From Luscinia megarhynchos (Eukaryota; Chordata; Aves; Passeriformes; Turdidae): a DNA stretch of 64,000 nucleotides. Where the stretch lies: contig CM067576.1 in the NCBI GenBank assembly GCA_034336665.1, forward strand, positions 16,365,960 through 16,429,959, written 5' to 3'. Position numbers and translations under genes: made by a program. The notes beneath the pieces are model-generated. The model was not told the origin of the DNA, ran no database searches, and worked only from the letters and a program-made list of their open reading frames with translations. Within the stretch, counting starts at the first letter, position 1. Each line of letters opens with the position of its first letter. This document shows, one piece after another, positions 45,374 through 56,964 of this stretch.

Positions 45374-46117
45374 GCACCCTGGATAGGTGTGTTTGGGGTG
45401 GTACAACAGTGCTCGAGTGTCTGGGGCAGGATTGGGGTCAGTGTGGGTGTGCAGGGGTTGGTGCTGTGCCTGTGCCCAGCCCCTGGCACGGGACATGGAA
45501 GAAAACCCATTTCCATGCACATCACAGTGAAAACTGCCTCATGTCCAAAGCTCCTACAGGTGCAGAGCTTTATTTGGAAGCTTTAGCAACTCACGGCTTC
45601 TCCTTGAGTCTTTCTGGCTCTTCTCTCTGCAATTCCTTTGTGGAAATGTCATGGCTTGGTTTGAGGGTTGGAAAATGAAAAGTTGTCCTTGAGGTCCCTC
45701 TGCACTCTGGCCCATCCCTGCCTGGCAAGGAGGTGAGAGCTGGATGCAAGGGAAACCAAACCCCACGTGAAAAATGGGGGATTTCAGCCTGTTCAACCAA
45801 TCTAGAAAATGGATTGGATGGGGAAAGAACAGGGAAATGCTCTCTGGACTGTGAAATGATGTGCTGGAAATTGGAGTGTGTCGCTGACAGCTGCTCCTGG
45901 TGGAGTCCCGGGTGTGGGGAAGGGACCTGGGAGCAGCAGCGGCTTTGGCAGGTCCTGGGGGACCCTGCCCTTTCCAGGCCCGGGGGATTAGTGGGATCTG
46001 GTGGCTGCAGGGGATGGAGCCATTGTCACCCCCTGTAGGGAGTGGTTCCTGCAATGCCCGGGGTTCCTGTGCCGCCCTGGGGCCTGCCTGGAGCTGCCTC
46101 GGGCATCCTTGAACTTC
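45374..46117. other. Non-repetitive segment, no gene
   Basis: Unique-looking DNA, with a modestly AT-rich part at 45520-45680. Nothing recognised. Confidence 0.4.
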
Positions 46118-47155
46118 CCTACCCACATCCTTCCCCTTCCTATTCCTTATATCCTTCTGCTTCCCACCCACATCCTTCCCCTTCCCACCCACATCCTTCT
46201 GCTTCCTACCCACATCCTTCTGCTTCCTATTACTTATATCCTTCTCCTTCCTACCCTACACATCCTTCTGCTTCCCACCCACATCCTTCCCCTTCCTATT
46301 CCTTATATCCTTCTGCTTCCCACCCACATCCTTCTGCTTCCCACCCACATCCTTCTGCTTCCCACCCCACATCCTTCTGCTTCCCACCCCTACACATCCT
46401 TCCCCTTCCTATTCCTTATATCCTTCTGCTTCACCCACACATCCTTTCCCCTTCCTATCCCCACATCCTCCTGCTTCCCACCCACATCCTTCTTCTTCCC
46501 ACCCACATCCTTCTGCTTCCCACCTCACATCCTTCCCCTTCCTATCCCACACATCCTTCCCCTTCCTACCCCCCACATCCTTCCCCTTCCCATCCCACAC
46601 ATCCTTCCCCTGCCCATCCCATAAACACTTTCCCTGTGCATCCTTTCCATGCCCATCCATCTTTCCCCTGCCCACTTAATGTATCTTTCCCCTGCTCATC
46701 CAATAAAAAACTTTCCTTGTATATCCTTCCCCTGCCCCTCCCATCCACCCTTCCCCTGCCCATTTAAAGCATCCTTTGCCATCCCATAAAAACTTTCCCT
46801 GTGTATCCTCTCCATGCCCATCACATCCACCCTTCCCCTGCCCATTTAATGCATCCTTTGACATCCCATCCACCATTTCCCTCCCCATCCTGTACCTCTT
46901 CCCCCTGCCCATCCCACACATCCTTCTCCTGCCCATCCCATAAAAACTTTCCTTGTGCATCCTTCCCCTGCCCATCCCACCCACCATTTTCCTGCCCATC
47001 CTGTATCTCCTCCCCTGCCATCCTGGACATGCTTCCCCTGCTCATCCCATAAAAACTTTCCCTGTGCATCCATTCCCTGCCCAGCCCACCCACCATTCCC
47101 CTGCCATCCCGTTCATCCTTCCCCTGCCCACCCTGTGTCCCTTTCCCTGCCCACC
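46118..47155. repeat. Pyrimidine-rich minisatellite in two domains
   Basis: Domain 1 (to about 46600): 18-bp-like cccacccacatccttctgct with 'cctattccttatatcc' variants. Domain 2: longer units combining cccataaaaactttccctgt, gcatcc and cccctgcccatcccacccac. The plus strand is C/T-rich throughout. Confidence 0.92.
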
Positions 47156-47560
47156 TCCCCCTTTGGTTCCCTCCATCCCCCTGCTGCCAGGGAAGCAGTT
47201 CCCATCGCATCTTCTCATCCCCTCTCTCCACCCAGCCGAGTCCAGCTCCTCCTCAGGCTCCAGCCCCCCTTTCCACCCTGTTGCCCGATGCCTTTTTCCC
47301 TCTCCACATCCCTGGAGTGAGATTGCTCCTCGCCCTGGGTGAGAGCAGGAGAAATATGTGCTGAGATGACATTTGGGTTATGCATGATGCTATTAAAATA
47401 TGATAAGAACGCTATTAACATTAATAATCCTTTTCATTGTATCATTTAGGGAGCAAAACAAGCCATTAAATATTACAGAGTCATTGGGGCTTTGATGGCT
47501 TCAGGGAGGGGAACATTTGGCCAGATTTGTCTACATGCACTCTGGAAATACAACATTTTC
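47156..47560. other. Unique segment with AT-rich island (47340-47560)
   Basis: After a short pyrimidine-rich stretch, single-copy AT-rich sequence follows: ttgggttatgcatgatgcta, gctattaacattaataatcc, attgtatcatttagggagca, agccattaaatattacagag. ATTA words are dense; a good candidate conserved non-coding element. Confidence 0.4.
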
Positions 47561-49712
47561 TCTGGGAAATGGGTTGCTCTGGGCTTGGCATCTCCAGGCA
47601 GCTCCATGGATCCAGGAGGGTCTGGGATGTGCCAGGATGGGATGGAGGGTCCCAGGTGCCAGGTGGGGCAGCAGGGTGGGAGGTGACAGCCCTGCACCCT
47701 TGTTGGATCAGGCCAGGATCGCCTGGGAAGGGTGCAGGGGCTGGCTGGGTGCAGGGGGGCTCTGATGGAGATTCCTTGCGGTGCTCAAGACAGGAGGAGA
47801 CTGCACGGATTGGGAAGGGCTGCTCTGCCCCGTGCAGGGCTGCAGTTAGCTCTGGGTGCCCCTCTTTGACTTCAGCCTCCCCTGCCTCCTCCTCGGGGCT
47901 GCCTGCAGCTGCTACACCAGAGGCACCACCTGGATCCCCCAACATTTCTCCAGGCTGGAAACTCTCAGCGTGGAGCAGGCTGCTGTTTGCACACCAAGCC
48001 TGCTGCCAGCCCTCCCACACCACCTCCAAGCTGACTCCGATTTACCCAAACCTCAGCACAAATCTCCTCTCGCTGCTGCCGTGCTCAGCCCTGAAGCTCA
48101 TCCGTGTGGGAGTTCCCTGGACACTGAGGCATTAGCTCTTAAAAGCTCAGGAAGGCATCTCAGCAGCTCCCTGGAGGGGACCTGCTCCTGCACCCCTGAT
48201 GCTCTGCCTGCCCTGGTTGTGATCAGCCCAAGCACCATCCCCTTGCTGCTCACCCGTGCACTGGGGAGAGGCCAGCAGGGATCTCTTTTAGCTGAGTTTG
48301 GGACAACTGCTCACTTCCAGCACTTGCTGCTTGCCCAGCCCATTCCCAGCGTCCAGCTGTGCAAAATCCAGGGATCAGCATCCTGCTCCAGTCTGGGAGC
48401 TGGGAAACTTTTTGGTACCCCCAGGCTCCTCAGTGCTGCTGCTGCTGCTCAGGGCCAGGCTCAGGATGCTGGGAAGGGAGCAGGAGCCAAGCCAAGGCCC
48501 CTGAGCTGCTCAAAATGCCACCAGGGACGTTGTTATCCAGATATTTCCCCGTGGTGACAGCAGCAAATGAGGGAGAGAACAGAAAAATGTGCCGAGGCTT
48601 TGACAGGACTGTCAGAGCCCCGAGTGAGCGCTAACAAGGACGAGTGTGGGCTCTTTAAACAAATCACTGTCATGTTGCAGGCGTATCACGGTTTAACACA
48701 GCCACCACGAGTCACCAGGAAAGGTTAAAGCAAGAATGGAAGACTCAGTCCTGCAAAATGTGTCAGAGCCGAGCTGTCCTGGGGACTGATCGCTTCAGGG
48801 CCGGAGCCTGGAGTCCTTGGAGCATCCTTGGGATGGAGCTGCTGCTGGTTTGGTGCTGGGAAGGGTTCCCTGTGGGTGTGGGACAGGATCTGCACCCTCA
48901 GGGACACCCATTCCCTGTGCCCTGGCCCAAGCACCAGCAGCCAAATGCAAACACAGAGCTCCAAGCACAGCCTGGGGTGGGTCAGGGGTGCCACCAGCAG
49001 CTCTGGGATGGCCACAGGGTGTGCGTGAAGAGGCCTCTTTGCCTCTCTGCCTCTCTAGCTCTCTGTGGTTGGGCTGTTGCTGTCCAGGACCCACAGTTCT
49101 GGAGATGCTTGCTGAGGCTGTGTGACCTGCAGCAGGCTCCTGTCCCCAGCCACAGCCCTGCTCCAGCCCTCCCACCCCTGGGCAAGGGGAGAGGGGCCCA
49201 GTGGGCAGCGAGTTCCTGCTGCAAGCCCATTCCAAGCACAGCTCCTGCTGTCCGTGCCCCGTGCAGCTACCGGGAGATCTGGGGCTGCCTCAGGGTCTGT
49301 CAGGGCACAGCCACAGTGCTGCATGCAGGGATCCCCAGGAGCCTCCCCACCCACCTCTGCTGAGCAAACACCCTGCCAACCCGAGCCACAACTGGTTTGG
49401 AAGTGTGAGGAATGAAATCACAGGGGCTGCTCGCTGACACCCAGGGTCAGCGGCCGCGATTCGTGAGGAGCTGGAACTGAACATTCTCCCCGGGAAAATC
49501 GTCAGCCAAGGTCACAGCAGCAGCTCCAGCACGACCTCAGCACTCTGCTCACGTGCAGCCCATTAGGAGAGGAAGCCTCTAACAAACAGCGCCCGAAGAT
49601 CCCAAAGCTTCCCCAGCTCCTGTGAGGCTCCTCTCTCCATCACAGAGCCTTTCCCTGAGCGCTGCATCAAACTTTAATATCTCCCTCTCAGTCACTCAAA
49701 GGCTGGAACTGC
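47561..49712. other. Long unique segment, no gene
   Basis: Mostly GC-rich. A more AT-balanced island at 48525-48740 (gttgttatccagatatttcc, gctctttaaacaaatcactg, gtatcacggtttaacacagc) and a CpG-bearing stretch at 49445-49600 stand out. No exon recognised. Confidence 0.4.
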
Positions 49713-50121
49713 TGCCTGGAAAGGCTGAGCTGGAGCAGAGAGCACAGAGCAAAAGGAATAAAATCGGTGTTTATTGAAAGGATCCACCTTGGGCAGTGCA
49801 AGAGCCCGGCCGGGCTGCACCCAAATCAAATCCCAGATGGATCCTGGTCACCAGTTTTACACTTTTATCAGTTTTGCTTCATCTCCACATTGGGGTCAAT
49901 GATCCAAGCACAGCCCCAGGCTATGAAGTCTCAGCCCCTGGCTTTGCCCCCTTTCCCTCGCTGCTGTTTCTGATTTTTGGGTACCAGTTGTCCTTGATTC
50001 TCCGGCTAGAAAGGAATTGTTTTGTCTAACTACTAAAGAGAACTTACTAACACCTAATATGAAGTTTCAGAGTTGCACACTAAGCAGCAGAGATTCTGAA
50101 AACTAGAAAAGCTGAAACCCA
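49713..50121 (-). mobile_element. Solo-LTR-like endogenous retrovirus element, copy 3
   Basis: About 409 bp, near-identical to the copies at 1875 and 22730 and in the same orientation, with minus-strand AATAAA at 49770-49775 and ends tgcctggaa...ctgaaaccca. A small deletion after 'ttttgtctaact' distinguishes it. No coding part, no clear target-site duplication. Confidence 0.72.
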
Positions 50122-53027
50122 AGGCATCAGTCTCTGTTTTTGCAGTTGTTTCAGCCTGGCCTTTCATGATGCACAAACCCCCGAACCAAAGGCCCTCTGC
50201 CAGAACACAGCACCTGAAGAGAATGTTCCTCTCTCATCTGGAGCTTTCACAGCTCTGGGTCCCCCTCAGCTCTGCAAGATTCAGCAGAGCAGCCCAGTTT
50301 TCCTGCTGGTTAAAACAATGGCACGTTTCTAATTAGGCAAATGTCGTTAGGCAGGAGGCTGATGTAGGAGAGATGAGGGAAAGGCTGGTGTGGGTCAGAG
50401 CCCACCCCTCCCTCACTCCTCCATCCTGCCCCACAGGAGATGCTGGGGTACTCTGTGTTTCCAGAGGGGAAAGCACACAGAGCCCATTCCCAGGGGTGGA
50501 AAACACTGTAGGGAATCCAGGCTGCAAAACAAAAGCCATAAAAACACAGAGGATGTGAAGGAAAAGCCTCCAAAATGGCTGCAAGACAGCAACACTGAGC
50601 CTGGCAGCAGGCATTTCCCAGCTTAGAGAGGGCAATTTGGGAGAGTGGCACTGTCAGAACAAGAAGGGGCGTGTGGGTTGTGTGGCTGGGCACTGCCCAC
50701 CTGTGTGACAGCTCCCTGCCCTCTGACATTGGGATTTTCCCCTTGGACAATGTGTCCAGAGGGGAAGACAGGACTCAGACATGCCCTGGGCAAGGCAGGC
50801 TCTTCCCAGTCTGCTCCCTGCTTTTGTCCTGCCCAGTAATCAGGGGAAGGGCTGGAGTGGCTTTAGTCTGGTTTTTTTTTGGGATCCCACCTCAGGATGT
50901 GCCATAGGATTCAGCTTCCAGCAGCCTGGAGATTCTCCCAGCTCCCTGCCTGTGCCTCTGGAGCCCAGAAGCAAAATTCCGTGCAGGGAGGGTGTTGCAG
51001 AGACCCTGAAGGATAAGCCTGGCAGAGCAGAGCATCCCCTGCCCTTGTTTTCCATTCTCTGCCCTTGTTTTCCATTTTCTGGCCTTGTTTTCCATTCCCT
51101 GCCCTTGCTCTCCATCCCTCAGCTGGGAATTCCTTGGAGCACATGCACAGCCCATGTCCCAGCTCTGGTCAGGACATCCCTGTATCCCATCCTGATCCCC
51201 AGGGGGTGTTTGAACCTGTGGATTTCATGGAATTCGAGCACCTCTCCCTGCTTAGCGCCACGGCTTTGCTTTCCCGGGCTGCAGGGAGGGGAGCAGCAGG
51301 GCTGGGCAGGGCAGGAGAGAAGGGAGGGGCCCCTCAGATTCCCCAGCTGCACCCACCCAGCAGCAAAGCATCTGGATTTGTGCAGCTGGCCGAGCAATGC
51401 CGTGATCCCAGCGAGTCAGAGATTACCGAGGGGGAAAACGCGGGGCTTAAGTGGGATCGGGGGAGGAGAGGAGGATTTGGAGCTGGTCCGATGGGTTAAG
51501 CCACTTGTACCAGCTGAGATTAAGACAGGAGGAGTCTGATTTAGACTGGAAATCTGCTGCAGCCCCCCGGGGCCCTGGCCATGCATGCCAGCAGCTGGTG
51601 GTGCAGGAATGGGACAGCTTGTCCCGAGCCAGCCCAGCTCAGAGGGCAGGAGCGGGGCCTGGAGAGCTCCTGTCACCTCTCTGGGCTCCTGTGTGTGGTT
51701 GGAAGTGCCTGCACCTCCTTCCTCATGATCAGCATCGGCCTTGATGGCTTCCCACCGGATCTGGACAAACCCCTTGCCGAGCCTGCAGATGAGAAGAGAT
51801 GGAAGGAATTGGCATTTCCTGCTTCCCTGGAAGGAATTGGCATTTCCTGCTTCCCTGTCCCCCAGCATCCATCTCCAGCACTGCCACAGCCCTGCCCAAG
51901 GGACAGGACTGTGCTTTCCTGCCTCTTCCCCTGTGCCAAGGGGTGCAATTCCCTTGTTGCCTTGAAATTTGGAATTCCTGCTGCCTGGAAGGGCGGCTGA
52001 ATCCAGCCCTGAATCCCAGGGAAATGCTCCCCTGCCCAGCACTGCTGCTGTTCCCAGGATCTCTGCTCCCCTCTCTCCTGCTTGCACAGCCCCAGCCACC
52101 GCGCTGGTCCTTCCTTGCCCTGGGATCCCTGCTGGGATCAGGATGGCACAGACAGCCCTGGAGCAGCCCTGGCTCTGGGAACATCCCCATCCCAATGGGA
52201 GCTGGGACCTTGGAGCTTTTTCAAGGGTGAGGATGAGACGAAGGAAACTGGAGCAGAGCCAGAGATGGGAGACAGGGCTGGAAGCAAAAAGAGCAGTCAG
52301 GAATGAGAAATGTGGCACTCCCAAGCCGTGTCCCCCTGGGCTGCTGTGCAGACACATCTGGGAGTGGGTCCAGGAGCTTCCCCGGGGTGCTGGCAGGGAG
52401 AAGCACAAGAGACCTTGAGCAGCAGATGTGAAATTGGTCCCTGAAAGCAGCCCTGGTGTCTGCTGGTGGCCAAAGTGACAGCAAAGCCCTGCTCATGGCC
52501 ACCATGGCCAGCCAAGCACAGCCAGGAGCCAGCTGGAGCCTGGGCTGCCCTTCCACACCCTCTGCATCCAACAGGACACCCCCGTGTGCCACTGGAGCAG
52601 GCTCTGGGAGGCAGATCCCCAAATTTGCCTTTCCCAAATCCCTTCTGGGCTCCCTGTGCCCCAGAGGGCTGGGAACCCCCTTGGCCCTGGCACTGCCTGG
52701 CTCTCATGAGCCAGGAGTGCAGAGAGCCCAAGGGATAAAGAATCCAGATTTTGGTTGGAATAAAACCTCAGGAGCACAGGGATGAGCTGCCAGCAGCCCT
52801 GGAGATGCTGTTGGATCCCCCACAAAAAATGTGACCACAGGGATGGGGCAATGCCCCCTCCAGGGATGGGACTGCCTCTGCTTGTCCCTCTCTGTGCCCA
52901 GGGAGAGCTGCCCTGAAGGATCCCAGAGCTGGGGGACACCTGGGCAGGGCCCTGCTGGGGCAAAACCACCCAGGCCCCACCACATTCCCAGAGAAGTCGG
53001 TGCTGCCCAGCCTTGTGCTGCCTCCTG
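50122..53027. other. Long unique segment, no established gene
   Basis: Contains a 21 bp word ctgcccttgttttccattc repeated four times at about 51038-51112 and a 28 bp direct duplication aaggaattggcatttcctgc at about 51806-51862. A weak candidate exon (minus strand, 51677-51782) is discussed in the findings. The rest is unremarkable. Confidence 0.4.
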
Positions 53028-54060
53028 AGAGGAAAGGAAAGGAAAATCATCTCTGGAGAGGAAAGGGAAAGGGAAAAGGAAAAACATCTCCTGAAAGGAA
53101 AAGGAAAAGGAAAAGGAAAAGGAAAAGGAAAAGGAAAAGGAAAAGGAAAAGGAAAAGGAAAAGGAAAAGGAAAAGGAAAAGGAAAAGGAAAAGGAAAAGG
53201 AAAAGGAAAAGGAAAAGGGAAAGGGAAAGGGAAAGGAAAAGGAAAAGGAAAAAGGAAAAGGAAAGGAAAGGAAAGGAAAGGAAAAGGAAAGGAAAGGGAA
53301 AGGAAAGGAAAAGGAAAGGAAAGGAAAGGAAAGGAAAGGAAAGGAAAGGAAAGGAAAGGAAAGGAAAGGAAAGGAAAGGAAAGGAAAGGAAAGGAAAGGA
53401 AAGGAAAGGAAAGGAAAGGAAAGGAAAGGAAAGGAAAGGAAAGGAAAGGAAAATGAAAGGAAAAGGATTTCCTGAGAGGAAAGGGAAAGGGAAAAGAAAA
53501 GGGAAAATGAAAGGGAAAGGGAAAACGAAATGATCTCCTGAGAGGAAAGGGAAAGGGAAAAGAAAAGGGAAATGATCTCCTGAGAGGAAAGGAAGGGAAA
53601 AACATCTTCTGAGAGGAATGGGAAAGGTAAAACATCTCCTGAGAGGAAAGGGAAAGAATCTTCTGAGAGGAAAAGGAAAGGGGAAGGGAAAGGGGAAGAG
53701 AAAAGGAAAGAGGAAGGGAAAGGGAAAGGGAAAGGGAAAGGGAAAGGGAAAGGGAAAGGAAAAGGAAAAGGAAAAGGAAAAGGAAAAGGAAAAGGAAAAG
53801 GAAAAGGAAAAGGAAAAGGAAAAGGAAAAGGAAAAGGAAAAGGAAAAGGAAAAGGAAAAGGAAAAGGAAAAGGAAAAGGAAAAGGAAAAGGAAAAGGAAA
53901 AGGAAATTATCTCCTGAGAGGAAAGGGAAAGGAAAAGGATTTCCTGAGAGGAAAGGGAAAGGATCTTCTGAGATGAAAGGGAAAGGAAAAAGGAAGGCAA
54001 AAGAAAAGGGAAAGGTAAAGAGGAAATGATCTCCTGAGAGGAAAAGGGAAGGGAAAGGAT
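53028..54060. repeat. 1 kb polypurine tract, (GGAAAA)n and (GGAAA)n
   Basis: Perfect-looking ggaaaa hexamer blocks at about 53095-53215 and 53755-53905, and a ggaaa pentamer block at about 53255-53452. They are joined by irregular purine sequence containing repeated 'atctcctgagaggaaaggga' units. Almost no pyrimidine occurs on the plus strand outside those units. Lys/Glu/Arg- or Phe-rich frames are repeat translations. Confidence 0.98.
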
Positions 54061-54504
54061 CCCCTGGGAGCGGGGAGCAGGAGCAGCAGAGGCAGCAGCA
54101 GGAGCTGCACTCTCAGAGAGGAAGGAGACCTAATGAGGTGCTTTATTAATTGCACTGTGAACTTTTCCTCTAACGATTCTGGCCGCAACTCCCTCTAGTT
54201 AAAGCTAATGGCCTGTAGCATGTTCAGCAGATGGATTATCCAGAGGTGCCAGGCAGCTGCACAGGGCTGTGGGGGCTGCAGGCACAGCTCCAGCGTCCCA
54301 GGGACCCGGGACCCAGGGGTGGGACACTACGGAGACATCGAAGCCATTCTTTCTTAACAAAGATTTTAAGTAATCAAAGATATATTTCTGCACAAGGTGG
54401 CCTGGAGAGGGAAGGAAAAGGGAGCAGGAGCAGAGCAGGGTGGCACTCAGTGACAGTGACCAGCCAGCCCCACTCAGCCCAGGATGAGCCTCATTGTTTA
54501 TACA
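54061..54504. other. Unique segment with small AT-rich island
   Basis: Contains cctaatgaggtgctttatta at about 54129 and ctctagttaaagctaatggc at about 54193. Candidate non-coding element; no gene. Confidence 0.3.
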
Positions 54505-54965
54505 AAATAAAAATAAAAACAAAAACAAAAACAAAAAAAAAAATTAAAATTAAAATAAAAAAAACCCAAACAACAACAAAAAACCCACAAAAAACCAAAA
54601 TAATAAAAAAAAAACAAAACAAAACAAAAACAAAATAAAAATATATAGATATCTCATATATATAATATATAAATTATATATTTATACAAATATATAAAAA
54701 TTAGTTTTATATATAAATTTTTATATATCTATATAAAGATATAATATGTGTGTATATATACTAATGCATTTATATATATCCATATATTTGTATCTATGTA
54801 TATGTGTTTATATAAATTATATTTATTATTCATATAGAATAATATCTATTTGTATATTATTTTTTATTTATTCACATTATATATATACAAAAACATACTT
54901 TATTTCTTTATTTATTTATTTATTTGTTAAATTAAATTATTTATTACTAAATAAGGAAATGCGAA
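54505..54965. repeat. A-rich then TA-rich low-complexity block
   Basis: A-rich (aaaataaaaacaaaaacaaa type) to about 54640, then about 320 bp of nearly pure A/T (atatatagatatctcatata, tttatttatttatttatttg). Abrupt edges against GC-rich DNA. Confidence 0.95.
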
Positions 54966-55379
54966 TTAAGTGATTTGGGGAGCAGCAGATGCTCCCCAAA
55001 AGGAGCACGTGGCACCAGGCAATGCAGGCGCCCAGCCCCTGGGGGCAGCAGGACCCTGCGCTGCCCCGTCCCGGGATACCCCTGGCGCAGCAGGGCGGCC
55101 TCTCCCTCCACCCCACGCATTTCACAGCTCCCGCTGAGAAAACATCGACGTGCAGCTCCTGCGGAACGTGGGGCCACGGCCAGCAGCTGCATTAGGCACT
55201 GCGAGCTGTCAAAGCGTGTCCCGGCAGTGGCTGCTGGGGGAGCAGGAGCTGCGATCCACGAAAGCCACGGGGCATCCAGGGAACACGGGGGCGGCACTGC
55301 TGCAGCTCCAGCCCCGCGGGGTTCGGCCAGGGGCTGCACCCCGGCTCTGCTCCGCCAGAGCCTGCTGTGCCTGGGAGCT
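54966..55379. other. GC-rich segment, no gene
   Basis: CpG-bearing unique DNA (ctgccccgtcccgggatacc). Nothing recognised. Confidence 0.35.
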
Positions 55380-56012
55380 GCATCCTGCCCTGCATCCCTG
55401 CCCTGCATCCTGCCCTGCATCCTGCCCTGCATCCCTTCCTGCATCCCTTCCTGCATCCTGCCCTGCATCCTGCCCTGCATCCTGCCCTGCATCCTGCCCT
55501 GCATCCTGCCCTGCATCCCTTCCTGCATCCTGCCCTGCATCCCTGCCCTGCATTCCTGCCCTGCATCCTGCCCTGCATCCCTGCCCTCTGCATCCCTGCC
55601 CTGCGTCCTGCCCTGCATCCCTGCCCTGCATCCCTGCCCTGCATCCTGCCCCTGCATCGCTTCCCTGCATCCTGCCCTGAATCCTGCCCTGCATCCCTTC
55701 TTCCTGCATCCTGCTCCTTCCTGCATCCCTTCCTGCATCCCTTCCCGCATCCCGCCCCTGCATCCCGCCCTGCATCCTGCCCTGCATCCCTGCTCCTCCT
55801 GCATCCCTGCCCTGCATCCTGCCCTATATCCCTGCCCCTGCATCCCTGCCCCTGCATCCCTGCTCTGCATCCCTGCCCTGCATCCTGCCCTGCATCCCTG
55901 CCCTGCATCCTTCCTGCATCCCTGCCCTGCATCCTGCCCCTATATCCCTGCCCTGCATCCTGCCCTGCATCCCTTCCTGCATCCCTGCCCTGCATCCTGC
56001 CCTGCATCCCTT
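55380..56012. repeat. Minisatellite, 10-12 bp unit
   Basis: catcctgccctgcatcc, catccctgccctg and catcccttcctg units in irregular order, about 55 copies. Confidence 0.95.
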
Positions 56013-56964
56013 CCATATCTCCAATTTCCCATGCTCTTGCCTTTCCCTGCCCTTTTCTGGCTGCTCTTTTCCCAGGGAATTTGGGCACGGGCAGCTCTGG
56101 ACTCATCCCACACCGCAGGCAGAGCAGCAGCAGCAAGGGGAATAAATCAGCAGCAGCTCCAGGAGGAGCTGGAGGTTTGCCGTGGGAGTTTGTTTCATTT
56201 TTAACGCTCTGCTGGGGAAGGCTGGGCGCTGCCGCCCGGCCCGTCCCGCTGGTGACTAACGGGGCCGTGTTTGTATTTAGCGCTGGCATTAATTGCTGTG
56301 GGAGCTGCGGGAGCGTGGGCTGCTCTCCGAGGTGACTCAGCTGTCCCCTCCTCCGTGCGGTGGCTCTCGTGTGGCCCCAGCCGTGCCCAGCGCGGGGCAG
56401 CTCCTGCCGTGCCCAGGGTGGGAATTCCCTGCCCAGCTCCGCCTGCTGCCACAGGAGCAGCCGATTGCTCTGCGCTGAGAGCTGGGAGGATTTCTCATCT
56501 TGGAGCAGCTTTCCTGCAGAGGCAGCACCTGTGCTGGGGGTTTGTGTCCCCTCTCCTTTGGCTGCGTCCAGGGCTTTGGATTTTGGAGGTGCCCAAATCC
56601 CAGGAGCCACCTCAGGTGGGGTTTTCCCTCCATCTGTGTCTCCTGGTGTTCCATGCAGGCTCAGGGATGCTGGGGCACTGCCAGGGTCACATCAGTCACT
56701 CATTCACGGTCCCCACGGAGCACCCAGACTGTGGGGATGGGCTGGAGGCAGGAAAGGGATGGGACAGGACCCCCTATCTGGGGAATCTGCATCAAGAGGG
56801 GCTGGGGGGCAGCGAGCCAGCAGAGAGCTGAGGAAGGACCACCTTAGAGCAGAAAAAGGGACGTTTTTGGGATTGAGGCTCAGACGGGCAGGAGGGTGTT
56901 ATAAACGACACTTCCCCTGCACTGCCTCTCCCTGAGCCAACCTCAGTTTATGGAAATGAAGCCA
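56013..56964. other. Unique segment with regulatory-like island (56130-56345)
   Basis: Contains gaataaatcagcagcagctc, gtttcatttttaacgctctg, gtttgtatttagcgctggca, ttaattgctgtgggagctgc and an AP-1-like gtgactcag near 56331. The remainder is unremarkable. Confidence 0.33.

Noticed and set aside
53000..54000. Lys/Glu-rich or Phe-rich long frames
   Set aside because: They are translations of the ggaaa/ggaaaa purine tract.
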